In this document: positions 22,204 to 32,039 of the stretch, one piece after another
Layout: each line of letters starts with the position of its first letter
Numbering within the stretch: position 1 is the stretch's first letter
NCBI RefSeq assembly: GCF_042186555.1
Contig: NC_133329.1
Coordinates: 74,478,557-74,542,556, forward strand
DNA: 64,000 nucleotides
Direction: 5' to 3'
From: Aquarana catesbeiana
Taxonomy: Eukaryota; Chordata; Amphibia; Anura; Ranidae
The notes under the pieces: model-generated
Databases searched by the model: none
Told to the model about the DNA's origin: nothing
Seen by the model: only the letters and a program-made list of their open reading frames with translations
Program-made: the position numbers and the translations under genes

Positions 22204-22919
22204 ATATAACAAAAAGCACAGCGCTGGATATAAATGCAAAAATACAACAAAAATTGATATTACTATTAAAGCACCAACAACTTTCATATGTGGTAAAAGA
22301 AAAAAAGAAAAATAAACAATAACATGAATGCTTCACTATAGTGATATATATGCGTGAACAATAACATGGATGCTTCACTATAGTGATATATATGCGTGAC
22401 TATTCCCAGTTTTTTTATCCACACATTTAGAAAAAGCCCAAAGATGCAAAAATTATGTCAAAACAAATGTCCAAAAAAGCAATTAAATGTGACTTTCTAT
22501 GAATAATAAATCCGTGACTGTCACCGTGTTGAAATCCCGTCACCTGGTATAGATTGAAGGCTTACCAGATAGCCTCTGATCAGAGGCATAGAGCTAACAG
22601 CTTGGGGTTTGCCCTCCACAGCGGCTGGAACTTTAGCTGGGATGATGGATGTAGATCCACAAACGATCGCCACAGGCTTCCAGACAGCGGTACAATCAGG
22701 GAAGAGAGCTCTCACCGTGTTTAAAAGAAAAGAGAAAACTCCAATGGTGTAGAACGTTTTATCTCTTGTTTATTAAAAGTCGCCTCACTGGCATCCATAA
22801 AAACACTTTTCCTTGCAAGGAACCAATACAGCTTTAAAACGAAACTTCTCGCATGCGCCGTCGGTACGAGCGTGTCAGTCCTACGGCCGTTTCGTCAGAA
22901 ATGACATCATCAAGGGCAC
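22204..22919 (-). mobile_element. 3' fragment of a Penelope-like element inserted in Gypsy gag/pro
   Basis: On the minus strand the order is a hammerhead-like motif (22866-22902), about 150 bases with TTTAATAAAC, GTGAGAGC, and finally CCAGCGCTGTGC near 22215. The same order is seen in the 3' region of the Penelope-like element at 23060-27165. A 42-base tandem duplication (ATGCTTCACTATAGTGATAT, 22317-22400) lies inside. There is no coding sequence; assignment rests on shared layout. Confidence 0.5.
22866..22902 (-). ncRNA. Hammerhead-ribozyme-like motif (copy 3, decayed)
   Basis: On the minus strand: CTGACGA, then CGGCC-GTA-GGACT (a stem II with two changed bases), then GACA where GAAA is expected, then CGCTCG. 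The core is recognisable only in comparison with the better copies. Confidence 0.35.
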
Positions 22920-23552
22920 GCCACGCCTGTTTGCTTTTGCCACAGGTCCCATGAACAATCTAAGCGCGCTTGAGAGTGTGGTGCGCGTTAATGGGCAGGA
23001 GGTTGTAGCACTTCTTGACTCGGGAAGTGGGGTTACCCTGCTCTGATCGGACAGGTTTCAGGGAAATCCAGTAAAAAAATATAGTGCAGCGCTGAAGTTA
23101 CTAATCAATTATCATAAATGTCCATAAATGAATGAAAAATCAGAGAGTGTCAACGGTGATGCAGGGTGCTTCATGCAAATCCAAAGTGCTCTTAAATCCG
23201 TGCTCCCCCTTCTTGCCAGTCAAACCGCTCACCTTGTTACAGGGACCCCTGAACTAACAGGAAGGTCTCATAAGCATTCACCACTTAATAGTGGTCAGGG
23301 TAGTATCTTGACTGGAAAGCCGGAAACCTCTTCCTTAAAATGGCTTAAAAGTTTTCATCCATAATCACATGAAATAAATAAAGAAATAATATAGTGCTCT
23401 CTGTATAACTAGAAAAACGATTCCTTTTATTAAAAGACAGGTACTCACATATGTAGCACTATATCCAGTGCTAGGAAATAAGGCGCATGTAATTTACAGG
23501 CGACAGTGAATGATAAGGAGGCTGCAGCGACATCTAAACGGGATAAAACCAA

Positions 23553-23590
23553 TCCGCACGCGTATCGTCCAGCAGGACTTCCTCAGCGGT
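23553..23590 (-). ncRNA. Hammerhead-ribozyme-like motif (copy 4) in the 3' region of Penelope-like element A
   Basis: On the minus strand: CCG (stem I), CTGAGGA, stem II GTCC-TGCT-GGAC, GATA where GAAA is expected, the palindrome ACGCGT, then CGG pairing with CCG. Core damage is one base in GAAA and a G at the cleavage position. It lies about 0.85 kb after the stop codon of the element's GIY-YIG domain, on the coding strand. Confidence 0.55.
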
Positions 23591-24422
23591 CTTAGGGTCC
23601 CTTACGTCTGGTCAGTGATTTATATAAAGCCCACTAATTCACTCATCTGTTGCAAATCAACTCCCGAGCGGTGACCGTCCAATCAGAACGCACCGCTTTG
23701 GAATAGGAAGTATAAAAAGCTAAGTGTTTATCCAGGTTGCCATAGTGATCGACGTCGTGATGACACGACGTCGGATCACCTGACTTCCTACATCACATAA
23801 CACCTCCCTCCCGAGTTACAGGCAGGGCATCAAGCCGCTACAATAGGCTGACACTCGGGTTTAGGGAGTGACTCGATACAGGTTTTAGACATGATCCCGT
23901 CGTCACCATGACGCAACGTCAGGTCACGTGATGGACTACGTCAGTGGGTGCCTCCTTCCCTAGACCAAAATGGGGCTGGATTAGCTGTGATAGGGTGACA
24001 CTTGGTCACCTGATCCTACCAGCCTTACTTCATCTGTATGAAACGTAAACAGAGGAAGAGGGCAGTAAGCAAAAACCCTCTATGTAACCCTGGAGACTAG
24101 GAGACGGGACGCTAATAGGACTGACAACACAGTACTTAACTAATCTCTCTCAGCTAGCATACTTAAAAAGTGGCAATGTTGTGCCTAATTAATCAGAAAA
24201 CCAAATAGTACCGGGAAGAGATTCTAAAGAGGCAGCCAAAACTTAAGATTGAAAGTTAAAAATTAAAATTAATAAAACAAAAAACTATTTCTAAAAATTA
24301 ATTAATAAAAGACCCTTCACTGCAGCCACCTTTCACAATACAGTCATCATCCATTATTCCAATAAATTGTTAACATTACTATAGCCAGCAGGCTAAACAA
24401 TATAAAAAATATATAAAAATGA
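23591..24422 (-). other. 3' untranslated region of Penelope-like element A
   Basis: Non-coding and moderately GC-rich, with CRE-like ACGTCG/ACGTCA repeats and a TTTATATAAA box near 23613-23622, just before the hammerhead-like motif on the minus strand. No gene is seen. Confidence 0.5.
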
Positions 24423-27158
24423 TTAACGGTCAGAAATAAAATAGTTCCAATCAAACTCGACATTGAGCCCCGTGGGTACTCCCACATGTGTCTCATACAC
24501 CCAAAAAGACTCACGGCGGCTCAATTGTCTTATAAAATTACCCCCTCTCCAGTGGGGTGTGACCTTTTCCACGCCCCAAAACTTTAATTTGGCAGGACTA
24601 CGTTTGTGACATATTTTAAAATGTTTAGAGACATTATGTGAGTCTAACCCTTTTTTAATATTAGTAATATGTTCTCCAATGTGGACATGCAGGGGTCGGG
24701 ACGTTCTCCCCACATATTGTAAGCCGCATTCGCATTCCATAATGTATACCACCCCTGCCGTGGAACATGTAATGAAGTCTTTGATCTGGTAAACCTTCTT
24801 GGTAGCTGTAGCAATAAATTCTTTGCATTTTTTAATGTTCCCCCTAGGTTGTTTGCATGGTGGGCAATGCCCACATGCGTAGAAACCTGTCAGGATGTTG
24901 GATATCCTATTTTCAATCACGAGAGGTGGGTCAATGACCCCTAGGGCTAACTTATCTCTTAGGGATGGTGCCCTTTTGTACACAAACTGAGGACGTTCGG
25001 GGAGAAGGGGGGCCAAGTGTTTTATCCTGTTTCAAAATAGGCCAGTACTTGCGAATGATCTTTTCGAATTTTTTATATTGAACATTGTAGTCCCAAAATA
25101 ATTCTTATATTCCCTGATTTATCCTGTTTAACACTAGGCCCATTGGAAACAAGTGTCGTTCTATCCATTGTAGGAACGGTCTCGATGTGTTTGGTAATGT
25201 CAGATTTATTGTATCCCTTTTGCACAAAACGAGCTGATAGAACTTCAGACTGTGCAAGGTATTCCTGCTCATATGTGCAATTCCGCCTAATGCGTACAAA
25301 CTGTCCCCTAGGAATGTTGCACAACCATTGTAAATGGTGGCAACTTCCTAGGGGAATGTACGCATTGCGATCCGTGGGTTTAAAATGATTTTTTAACTCT
25401 AACTGATTATCTTTTATGTAAATATCAAGATCCAGGTACGTGACATGATCGTTACCCACATTCCAAGAGAGGACAATGTTTCTATTGTTCTCATCCAGTT
25501 TTTGCATGAAAACATCTAGATTGGATCTGTCACCCTCCCAAATCATAATAATATCATCGATGTACCATTGGTAACAGATGAGTTCAGGGGGTGTGTTCTT
25601 ATAGATCACTTCTTCCTCCCAGTGTGCCATGAATAGGTTGGCAACACTGGGAGCAAAGCGGGCCCCCATCGCCACACCCCTTGTTTGGAGAAAAAAACGT
25701 CTGTTGTACCAAAAGTAGTTTTTAGCCAAACAAAATCTTAGGCAGTCTAAAATATAATTCTTATGTCTTCTGGTCAGGTCTGATGATCCAAAGGCCCACT
25801 GCACCGAAGTTAGTGTATCTTCGTGGCTAATGATCGTATATAAGGAACTAACGTCCGCCGTAATTAGCACACACGAAGATGAGAGGGGAAGAGACTCTAG
25901 AACGGTGGTTCTCAACCTGGGGGTCGGGACCCCCTCGGGGGTCGAATGATGATTTGCCAGGGGTCACTGAATCCTGGGCTGTTCCTGAGGCCCGCACTGC
26001 TCTCCCAGCCTTTTTGTCCCTGGAGCCTGTGACCGCCCAGCTGGGCTGTTCCTGGAGCCTCTGGCCTCCCACTCAGCCTCTACGCAGCCGCTCATTCAGT
26101 TCACGGCATGGCTGGGGGACAGAAATTAGAGGTCAGCTGACTGGTGAGGAATGTGAAGTGGAAGGGGCTGGAGGAGACCCTATCTCCTGATTTCAGAAAA
26201 TGTGTCACTGTTACGAGACACCACAAAGACGGAGACACAGTGAGTAACACTACCTGTGATTATAGTTGCCACTAAAAGTCCCCAGTACAGTTCTCAGATC
26301 AGCAGATGACCTTGATCAAGAGCACCCAAGTTGGCTGATCAGAACTCCCCCCAGCATTGCCACTCATCCCAACTACCCGCCATCACTGCCACTCATCCCA
26401 ATCCCCCCACCCCCCCACCAAGGAGTAAGAGAAGGAATAAAAATAGAGAATACATGGAAGGGAGAGGAAAAGAGTGGGAGGAACAAGGAAAAAGGGAGAG
26501 AAAGAATAAGAGAAAGAACAAGAAAGACATCTAGAGAGAGGGATGGGGAAAAAACAAGAAATTAGGATAGAGAAAGAAAGGAGAACAAAGAGAAAGAGTG
26601 GTACATCCTAAAATGTACCATAAGGGGTTTCAATACTGTACAAGTCGAAGGGACTCAGGGAGTGCTAAATGTCCATTAGGAGCGCAAATTACTTGTCTTG
26701 CCTTGGGTGCTGACAACCCACGCTACGAAAATAATTTTACTGTTAGGGGTCCCCACAACTTGGGAAATTTTATCAAGGAGTCACGGCACTAGCAAGGTTG
26801 AGAACCACTGCTCTAGAATATGAATTATATGTTTAGTGTCTTTTACAAAAGAGCGAGTTTTCATAACCATAGGCTGGAGGAAAAAATCAATTTATTGACC
26901 TAGTCTAGAAGAGACTGAGTCGATCCCATTGACTATGGGGCGGCCAGGAGGATGGGTACTATTTTTATGAATTTTGGGCAAAAAATATATAATTGGAGTG
27001 CGACAGAAAAAAGGATCTAAATAAGAAGCTTCTTTTAAGCTAAGGACTCCAATGTGTTTTCCTCTTTCAACAAGATAATGTAACTCCTCTTTAAATTGAA
27101 GCATCGGGTCCTTAGTGAGTAAGACATACGTATTGTAATCACCCAACATATTTTCCAT
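24423..27158 (-). pseudogene. Penelope-like reverse transcriptase with GIY-YIG endonuclease, broken
   Basis: Penelope-like elements encode a reverse transcriptase fused to a GIY-YIG endonuclease that copies RNA at a nicked target. The RT is recognised in PIIYFLPKIHKN and PGRPIV (27158-26892), ITADVSSLYT, GVAMGARFAPSVANLFMAHW and the YIDD box in CYQWYIDDIIMIW (25560 region). The GIY-YIG part (25016-24423) has the cysteine cluster CGHCPPCK, then VVYIMECECGLQYVGRTSR and a C-terminal WRGGNFIRQL-RRESFWV segment. Frame changes occur around 25020-25075, and the hAT element at 25902-26810 interrupts the RT between KHIIHIL and LPLSSSCVLITA. The N-terminus is missing. The copy is inactive; the family assignment is firm. 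Confidence 0.93.
25902..26810 (+). mobile_element. Non-autonomous hAT element (909 bp), copy 1
   Basis: The left end is CGGTGGTTCTCAACCTGGG and the right end GGTTGAGAACCACTG. A perfect 8-bp duplication CTCTAGAA flanks it (25894-25901 and 26811-26818). It is inserted in the Penelope-like RT. The same element lies inverted at 33701-34599. There is a purine-rich stretch at 26430-26600 and no transposase. Confidence 0.96.
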
Positions 27159-27189
27159 TTAATTATTATAATACGTATTATTCACAAGG

Positions 27190-28684
27190 GGGTATACGAA
27201 ATCCTCCCTAAAAAAAGCTTTTAACCGGGTTAAACATCAGGATAGACATGCTTTAATATTCAAGACCAAAATCTGCAAACAGGACGATACAGCAAGGATT
27301 ATCCTATGTTTTTCCAATGAGCACAACAACATAAGGAAAATCCTCACAAAACATTGGTCGATTCTGACCGATGATCCTATTTTGGGGGACTTCCTTACTC
27401 CCAAACCCCAGATTACCTTTAGTAGGCAGGTTCCTTGGCTGATTTACTGACTCAAAGTGAATACAAGGGGAATCAAAGACGCGACCCCTGCAAAACCTGG
27501 GGGACTTTCCCCTGTGGTTCTTGCTCTTTCTGTAAAGTCATTGGTAGGAGAACTTCTTTTTTATTACCAAATGGCGAACGCTTCTGTCAGGAGACTAGTA
27601 GACCAGACTGTGTGGACTGCACAGAGATAACCCAAATGCATGTAAGTGAAAAAATAATAATTTATTAAAATAGGTGATAATTCAGAGAATACAAACAGTG
27701 CAAAACCAACACAATAAACCCACTACAAACAATATATACAACAAGGGGCAATACCGGAATCACAGATGTCAGCCAGGCCAGGGTCATACACAGCGGGTCA
27801 GCAGGAACAAGGGATATACCAGAAACATAAACGTTTAGCCAAGCCAAGGTCATACACAGGAGATAATCAGCTGAACAAGGGTAGGTTAGGAGAGGGAGAT
27901 AATGGATGGGATAGGATACAGGCTCAGGAGCAGGCTCAGGTTCAGGTTCAGATACAGGTTTACAGGATACAGGTTTACAGGATATGGGATACGGGCAAAG
28001 GGTCAGGGCACAAGGAAGAAAGATACCAAGGCAAGCCTATGAGGGCTTGCCGGGTATTTATAAGGCTGTAGTAATTGACCTTATGTTACAGCTAAGCGCA
28101 GAGGGTGCTGTTTGCTGCACACTGCTGGAGTGCACCCGCTGGTGGACACCGGTACTACGGCCCAAGGATGCAACAGTGCCACCAGCAGGAGAGACCTCTT
28201 ACTGCAGGTCCCAGGTGTTGGAAGACACCCGCTGGTGGACACTGGTACTGCGATCCAAGAGACCGATAGCGCCACCAACGGGTAAACCCTCTCATGACAG
28301 CTTCCAATTTAAGCACTTCCCTAATTGCAAAACTCGGGGGGTGGTATATTTGGTACAATGCCGATGCGGGGCTTTCTATATTGGAAAGACCCGCCAAGAA
28401 TTTGGACAACGTGTCAGTAAACATCTGCAGAGCATGCAGATTGGCAACCTGTAACTCCCCCTTGGCAGACATGTAGCCAGGGGGCATGGATACAGAATAC
28501 CATCTGTAAACTTTACGGTTGTGGACCGTATCCATGTCCCCATTAGAGGTGGGGACTGGAACAAAACCTTTTACAACGTGAAACACGATGGATCAGGCAC
28601 TTAGATGCCACCACCCTACCAGGCCTTAACGAGGCAGAGAGCTTTAGGCCCTTCCTTGATGGCTTTAGTTCTGGAAAAACAGAT
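27190..28684 (+). pseudogene. Penelope-like element B, RT C-terminus plus GIY-YIG, split by a solo LTR
   Basis: The plus-strand coding fragment begins inside the RT C-terminal region (HQDRHALIFKTKICKQDDTA, then NNIRKILTKHW) and continues with the cysteine cluster CGSCSFCK near 27520. After the LTR insertion at 27641-28299 it resumes with FPNCKTRGVVYLVQC and GAFYIGKTRQEFG, the GIY-YIG core. It ends with a WNKTFYN/LLQRETRWIRHLD-like C-terminus and PGLNEAESFRPFL. At least two frameshifts are present near 28460-28560. Sequence differs clearly from element A (YIGKT against YVGRT), so the two are separate subfamilies and not an inverted duplication. It is inactive and 5' truncated. Confidence 0.88.
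27641..28299 (-). repeat. Solo LTR-like insertion in Penelope-like element B
   Basis: On the minus strand the unit starts TGTCATGAGAGGG and ends TTCACTTACA. It has a TATA box (CTTATAAATACC, near 28059) and AATAAA about 30 bases before the end (27660-27665). It interrupts the GIY-YIG coding region between the cysteine cluster and the GVVYLV core. I could not see a clear target duplication. Confidence 0.6.
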
Positions 28685-30199
28685 TAAATACAACTTGACA
28701 CATTTCCTCCCTTATGCTTTGTTGAATTCTCTCTCTCTCTCCCTTCTCTCATCTTTTTTTCTCTCCTGTTCGGTTTAACCAGCAGGTGAATAGCTGGAAT
28801 GATGATGTCTATTGGGGTAATACATATATAGATATAATAATTTTTTCTTTTTCTTTTTGGAATTACATTTTGTGGATGAGATATGCTCTCTGGAATCACA
28901 CTATGTAAATGAGATAAAAAATTCTTTTCTGTGATATTTGATTACAATATTGTTCTTTTGTTTATTTTCTTTTTTTCTTTTTATGACAAAATGGGTTTCC
29001 CATGTTAATCTCTGATTTCATCCACCCCGGTCTGTGGTCATATCGTGCACCCGGCACAGGGGGGCCCCCACCTTTGGTTGGAGCCCATTTCTCCTCCCTT
29101 GCTGTTATAGGTGCCCACGGCGCCACTTATCAGTTTGTGGGTGGATTTTCCTGTGTCGGGGGTTTTTAGTTTCTCCCTTCCGAGGGCTTATTCCCCCCCC
29201 CCCTGGGGTCTTCCCTCTGATGTCCCGGCTTTAGACTGGATACGGGTTATTTCCTTCTTACCCATCCAGTCTTACACTGAGATTGTCTTGATATTTTAAG
29301 ATCACTACAATCTAAAGATAATTTCATAACTTATTGAATTTTTGCTCCATACTTAGGCAGGAACCACTTCCTTATTGTTTGGACAAGTCCCGTGTTGTGG
29401 AGAGATGGAGTGGAGGTCAATTGTACTTCCCTCGAATCTAATGTGGGACGTGATGGTATGGTGCTGTCAGCAATGAATGTTTCTTTTTCTTTTTTGGCTA
29501 TAGATGATAAGGGGATAGGCGTGGCTAGATGCCGGGCCTTACTCCCCTTACGTCTTGCCGTTAACACACACTGCCCTTGCGAGCGTAGCGGAGGAAATGA
29601 CGTCACCGCTGTCATTTGATGCGGCGTCATTTCCCGACGCTCGCTGGGCAGTGCACGAGCATGGGCCTTATAAGGAGAACGCCGGGAACCCCTGAGCCGC
29701 CAGCGTCATACTGACAACCCTTTCTCTGAGGATCAAGACAGCAGGGTGCTTTTATCTTTCGTTAAACTGAGGAACTATTCCCCATTTCTGGAGCCGGTTC
29801 TGTGGATCCTGGACGGCTTTCATGCTCAGATGTGGGAGAGACACATAGCAAGTTTGCGGTAAGCTGCAATCATTTTTTTGACATATTGACTCATTTATGC
29901 ATTTTTACTAGTTTGAGATTTGGTGTTTATTTTGGGGGTTTTCATGTGATCTTTTTCATGTGATTTTTTAACCAACTCTCTCAATTGGTTAGAAGTGTAG
30001 AGTTGTTGTATACTCTTGAACCACTTAAAACCCCTGATTTTTACTCTGGGGAAGGTTCCCTTTATGTTCTTCAGGGGACCCCCCCCTTTTTTTTTTTTTA
30101 TTCTCTGTTCAGCCCTCATTATTTAATATTTTTTAGTTATACAATCTTTTATTTTTGCATTTTCCATTTTTCATTTTTTTCTTTTTCTTTTTTTACATA
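28685..30199 (+). other. Probable 3' region of Penelope-like element B and unassigned sequence
   Basis: No gene is seen. T-rich low-complexity stretches occur at 28720-28990 and 30085-30195. The region 29580-29720 has ATGACGTCACC and CTTATAAGGAGAACGCC, resembling the TATA/CRE arrangement upstream of the hammerhead-like motif in element A. Confidence 0.4.
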
Positions 30200-30334
30200 C
30201 CGTATTTATCGGCGTATAACACGCACCGGCGTATAACACGCACCCCAATTTAGGAGGGAATTTTAGGGAAAAAAAAACTTTTAGGAGGGAAGTTGAAGGG
30301 AAAAAAACTTACATTTAAATGCCCATCATTGCAG

Positions 30335-30690
30335 CCTTCTCAGTGCAGCCTTGCCCCAGTGCAGCCATGTCAGTGCAGCCTTGTCAGTGCAGCCTTCCCC
30401 AGTGCAGCCTTGTCAGTGCAGCCTTGTCAGTGCAGCCATGTCAGTGCAGCCTTCCCCAGTGCAGCCTTGTCAGTGCAGCCATGTCAGTGCAGCCATGTCA
30501 GTGCAGCCATGTCAGTGCAGCCATGTCAGTGCAGCCTTCCCCAGTGCAGCCTTGTCAGTGCAGCCTTGTCAGTGCAGCCTTGTCAGTGCAGCCTTGTCAG
30601 TGCAGCCTTCTCAGTGCAGCCTTCTCAGTGCAGCCTTCTTAGTGCAGCCTTCTCAGTGCAGCCTTGCCCCAGTGCAGCCTTGCCCCAGTG
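30335..30690. repeat. 14-16 bp minisatellite
   Basis: About 24 units of CAGTGCAGCC followed by TTGT, ATGT, TTCT or TTCCCC. It is open in several frames, giving meaningless cysteine/serine-rich ORFs. Confidence 0.95.
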
Positions 30691-30726
30691 CAGCCTTCGA
30701 TCCCCTGTCCCTGCTTGCTGGGCTTC

Positions 30727-31139
30727 AAAATCGCGGATCGCGATTTGAAAATGGCGCCACCGGCGCCGAAATACACAGAGCCGGTCCTCGGCTCTTTCCG
30801 GCGGCTCTCGTTTACTTTCGGTTTCACTCGTAGCCCCGAGCGGAGCTATCCGAACCTACTCTGATAGCTCCGCTCGGGGCTACGAGTGAAACCGAAAGTA
30901 AACGAGAGCCGCCGGCGCCGAAATACACAGAGCCGGTCCTCGGCTCTTTCCGGCGGCTCTCGTTTACTTTCGGTTTCACTCGTAGCCCCGAGCAGGGCTA
31001 TCCGAGTAGGTTCGGATAGCTCCGCTCGGGGCTACGAGTGAAACCGAAAGTAAACGAGAGCCGCCGGAAAGAGCCGAGGACCGGCTCTGTGTATTTCGGC
31101 GCCGGCGGCGCCATTTTCAAATCGCGGTCGGCGATTTTG
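30727..31139. repeat. Alternating palindrome (A, A', A, A')
   Basis: A roughly 100-base unit (CGAAATACACAGAGCCGGTC ... GTAGCCCCGAGCGGAGCTAT) is followed by its partial complement (starting near 30863), then a second direct copy (near 30912), then the complement again (to about 31100). The outermost bases AAAATCGC/GCGATTTT also pair. The overall 413 bases could fold as one long stem or as two hairpins. Confidence 0.9.
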
Positions 31140-31248
31140 TTATTTTGACAGGTCGGGATCGCAGGGGATCGGCGTATAACACGCACCTGCGACTTTCCCC
31201 TGATTTTAAGGGGAAAAAAGTGCGTGTTATACGCCGATAAATACGGTA

Positions 31249-31834
31249 CATTTTTTGTCAGTAATGTGGAACGTATAGATATGGCTCCACATTGGAATTA
31301 GGTGTGTTCATATATTTTTCATCTCCATTCCATAACTTATTTTTCTAAAAATTCTTTTTAGGGTTGGGACTCCCTATTTTCATCCGGAGTCGTGCAAATT
31401 TTGTTTCCTTGTATTTGAAGTATTATTCATCACATACCTCCTGATTGGAACAGCGCAAAAATTCCTGCATTTCATGTAAGGTTTTTGGTCGTTTTTTTTT
31501 TTCCTTCCTATATGTTTACCACTTGCTATGTGTCCTTTCCATAGATTCCACAATACCGTCCTTCTCAATCTAGTCTAGCGGTTTGCCGCTTTTCTCAATT
31601 TGGCGCCTCTTTTTGGATTCTAATATCTGTTTTTTTTTTTTGCATGATTAAAGACCTATACGGATCGGGTGAATATCTGATGATCCATTGGAAACCTTTA
31701 TGTCAATCACTATTTTGTGAGGTGTTTTTTTTTTTTTTTTTTGTATTTCAGCATAGATTTTGTATATATGCTATGAAAAAAATATATGTATATTTATATT
31801 ACATTTTGTGCCTTTCAGATAATGGCAAAAATGT
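31249..31834. other. No gene; T-rich sequence
   Basis: AT-rich with poly-T runs near 31487, 31630 and 31727. Nothing is identifiable beyond possible retroelement 3' sequence leading into the hammerhead-like motif. Confidence 0.4.
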
Positions 31835-31882
31835 ATCCCTGAAGAAGATTACTAAAGTTAATTATTTCGAAACGCGTTGGAT
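31835..31882 (+). ncRNA. Hammerhead-ribozyme-like motif (copy 5, best core)
   Basis: The order is ATCC (stem I), CTGAAGA, a weak stem II (ATTAC/GTTAAT with one bulge), GAAA, the palindrome ACGCGT, T at the cleavage position, then GGAT, which pairs exactly with ATCC. Both core boxes, stem I and the cleavage-site U-U are intact; stem II is the weak part. It is on the same strand as Penelope-like element B, about 3.15 kb downstream of its coding end, with a 1.05 kb MITE in between. Confidence 0.6.
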
Positions 31883-32039
31883 TTAATAATTTTTTGTCAT
31901 TTCTGTTACACATCACAATTGTACTTGTCTGTGCACATGTTTTTTTGTATAAATTTGTCTTTTTAAATTTTTGTATAAATAAAAATGTATTCTTTCTTTT
32001 AATTCTTTGCTAATAATTTTGCCCTTAAAACCCCATCTA

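Larger units (their letters stand above)
20723..23046 (+). pseudogene. Gypsy (Gmr1-like) gag with SCAN-like segment and start of protease, interrupted
   Basis: Three pieces of one reading direction are seen. 20723-21132 encodes a coiled-coil, glutamine-rich N-terminus (KAQAAAVQQETN). After a 489-bp insertion the frame resumes at 21630 with KEEILARLGVTV. It then reads LVALDRFWHGLPKELH followed by QSLDEMAAAVERY, which resembles the SCAN fold known to derive from Gmr1-like Gypsy capsids. A zinc knuckle CWPCQQLGHMAAQC (CX2CX4HX4C) follows near 22100. After a second insertion, 22921-23046 encodes an aspartic-protease start with ALLDSGSGVTLL. In-frame stops are present near 21757 and 21848. The pol part is not in the window. 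The element is dead, and is sliced by a TTAA element and Penelope-like 3' ends. Confidence 0.85.
23060..27165 (-). mobile_element. Penelope-like element A (RT plus GIY-YIG), 5' truncated, split by hAT
   Basis: The coding part (24423-27158, minus) is followed on the same strand by about 1.3 kb of 3' sequence that includes the hammerhead-like motif at 23553-23590, GTGAGTACCTG and TTTTAATAAAAG. The end is near CAGCGCTGCACTATAT (about 23068-23083). The 5' end stops near 27165, inside the RT N-terminal region, beside the oppositely oriented element B. A 909-bp hAT element splits it. Confidence 0.85.
30200..31246. mobile_element. TA-flanked MITE (1047 bp) with ends CCGTATTTATCGGCG
   Basis: The ends CCGTATTTATCGGCGTATAA and TTATACGCCGATAAATACGG are perfect inverted repeats with TA on both sides (30198-30199 and 31247-31248). 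A second subterminal GGCGTATAACACGCACC lies next to the left end. Inside are a 14-16 bp minisatellite and an alternating palindrome. There is no transposase. TA duplication suggests Tc1/mariner-type mobilisation, which is inference. Confidence 0.85.

Noticed and set aside
25902..26810. ORFs in the hAT element between the Penelope RT halves as a host exon
   Set aside because: The 8-bp duplication and the second, inverted copy at 33701-34599 show a non-autonomous transposon; the ORFs have no domain.
24423..28684. Elements A and B as one element inverted by twin priming
   Set aside because: Both contain their own GIY-YIG domain with clearly different sequences, so they are separate insertions of different subfamilies.
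31677..31705. CTGATGA followed by GGAAACC as another hammerhead
   Set aside because: The TCCA/TGGA stem overlaps the GAAA box, and there is no palindrome or stem I after it.
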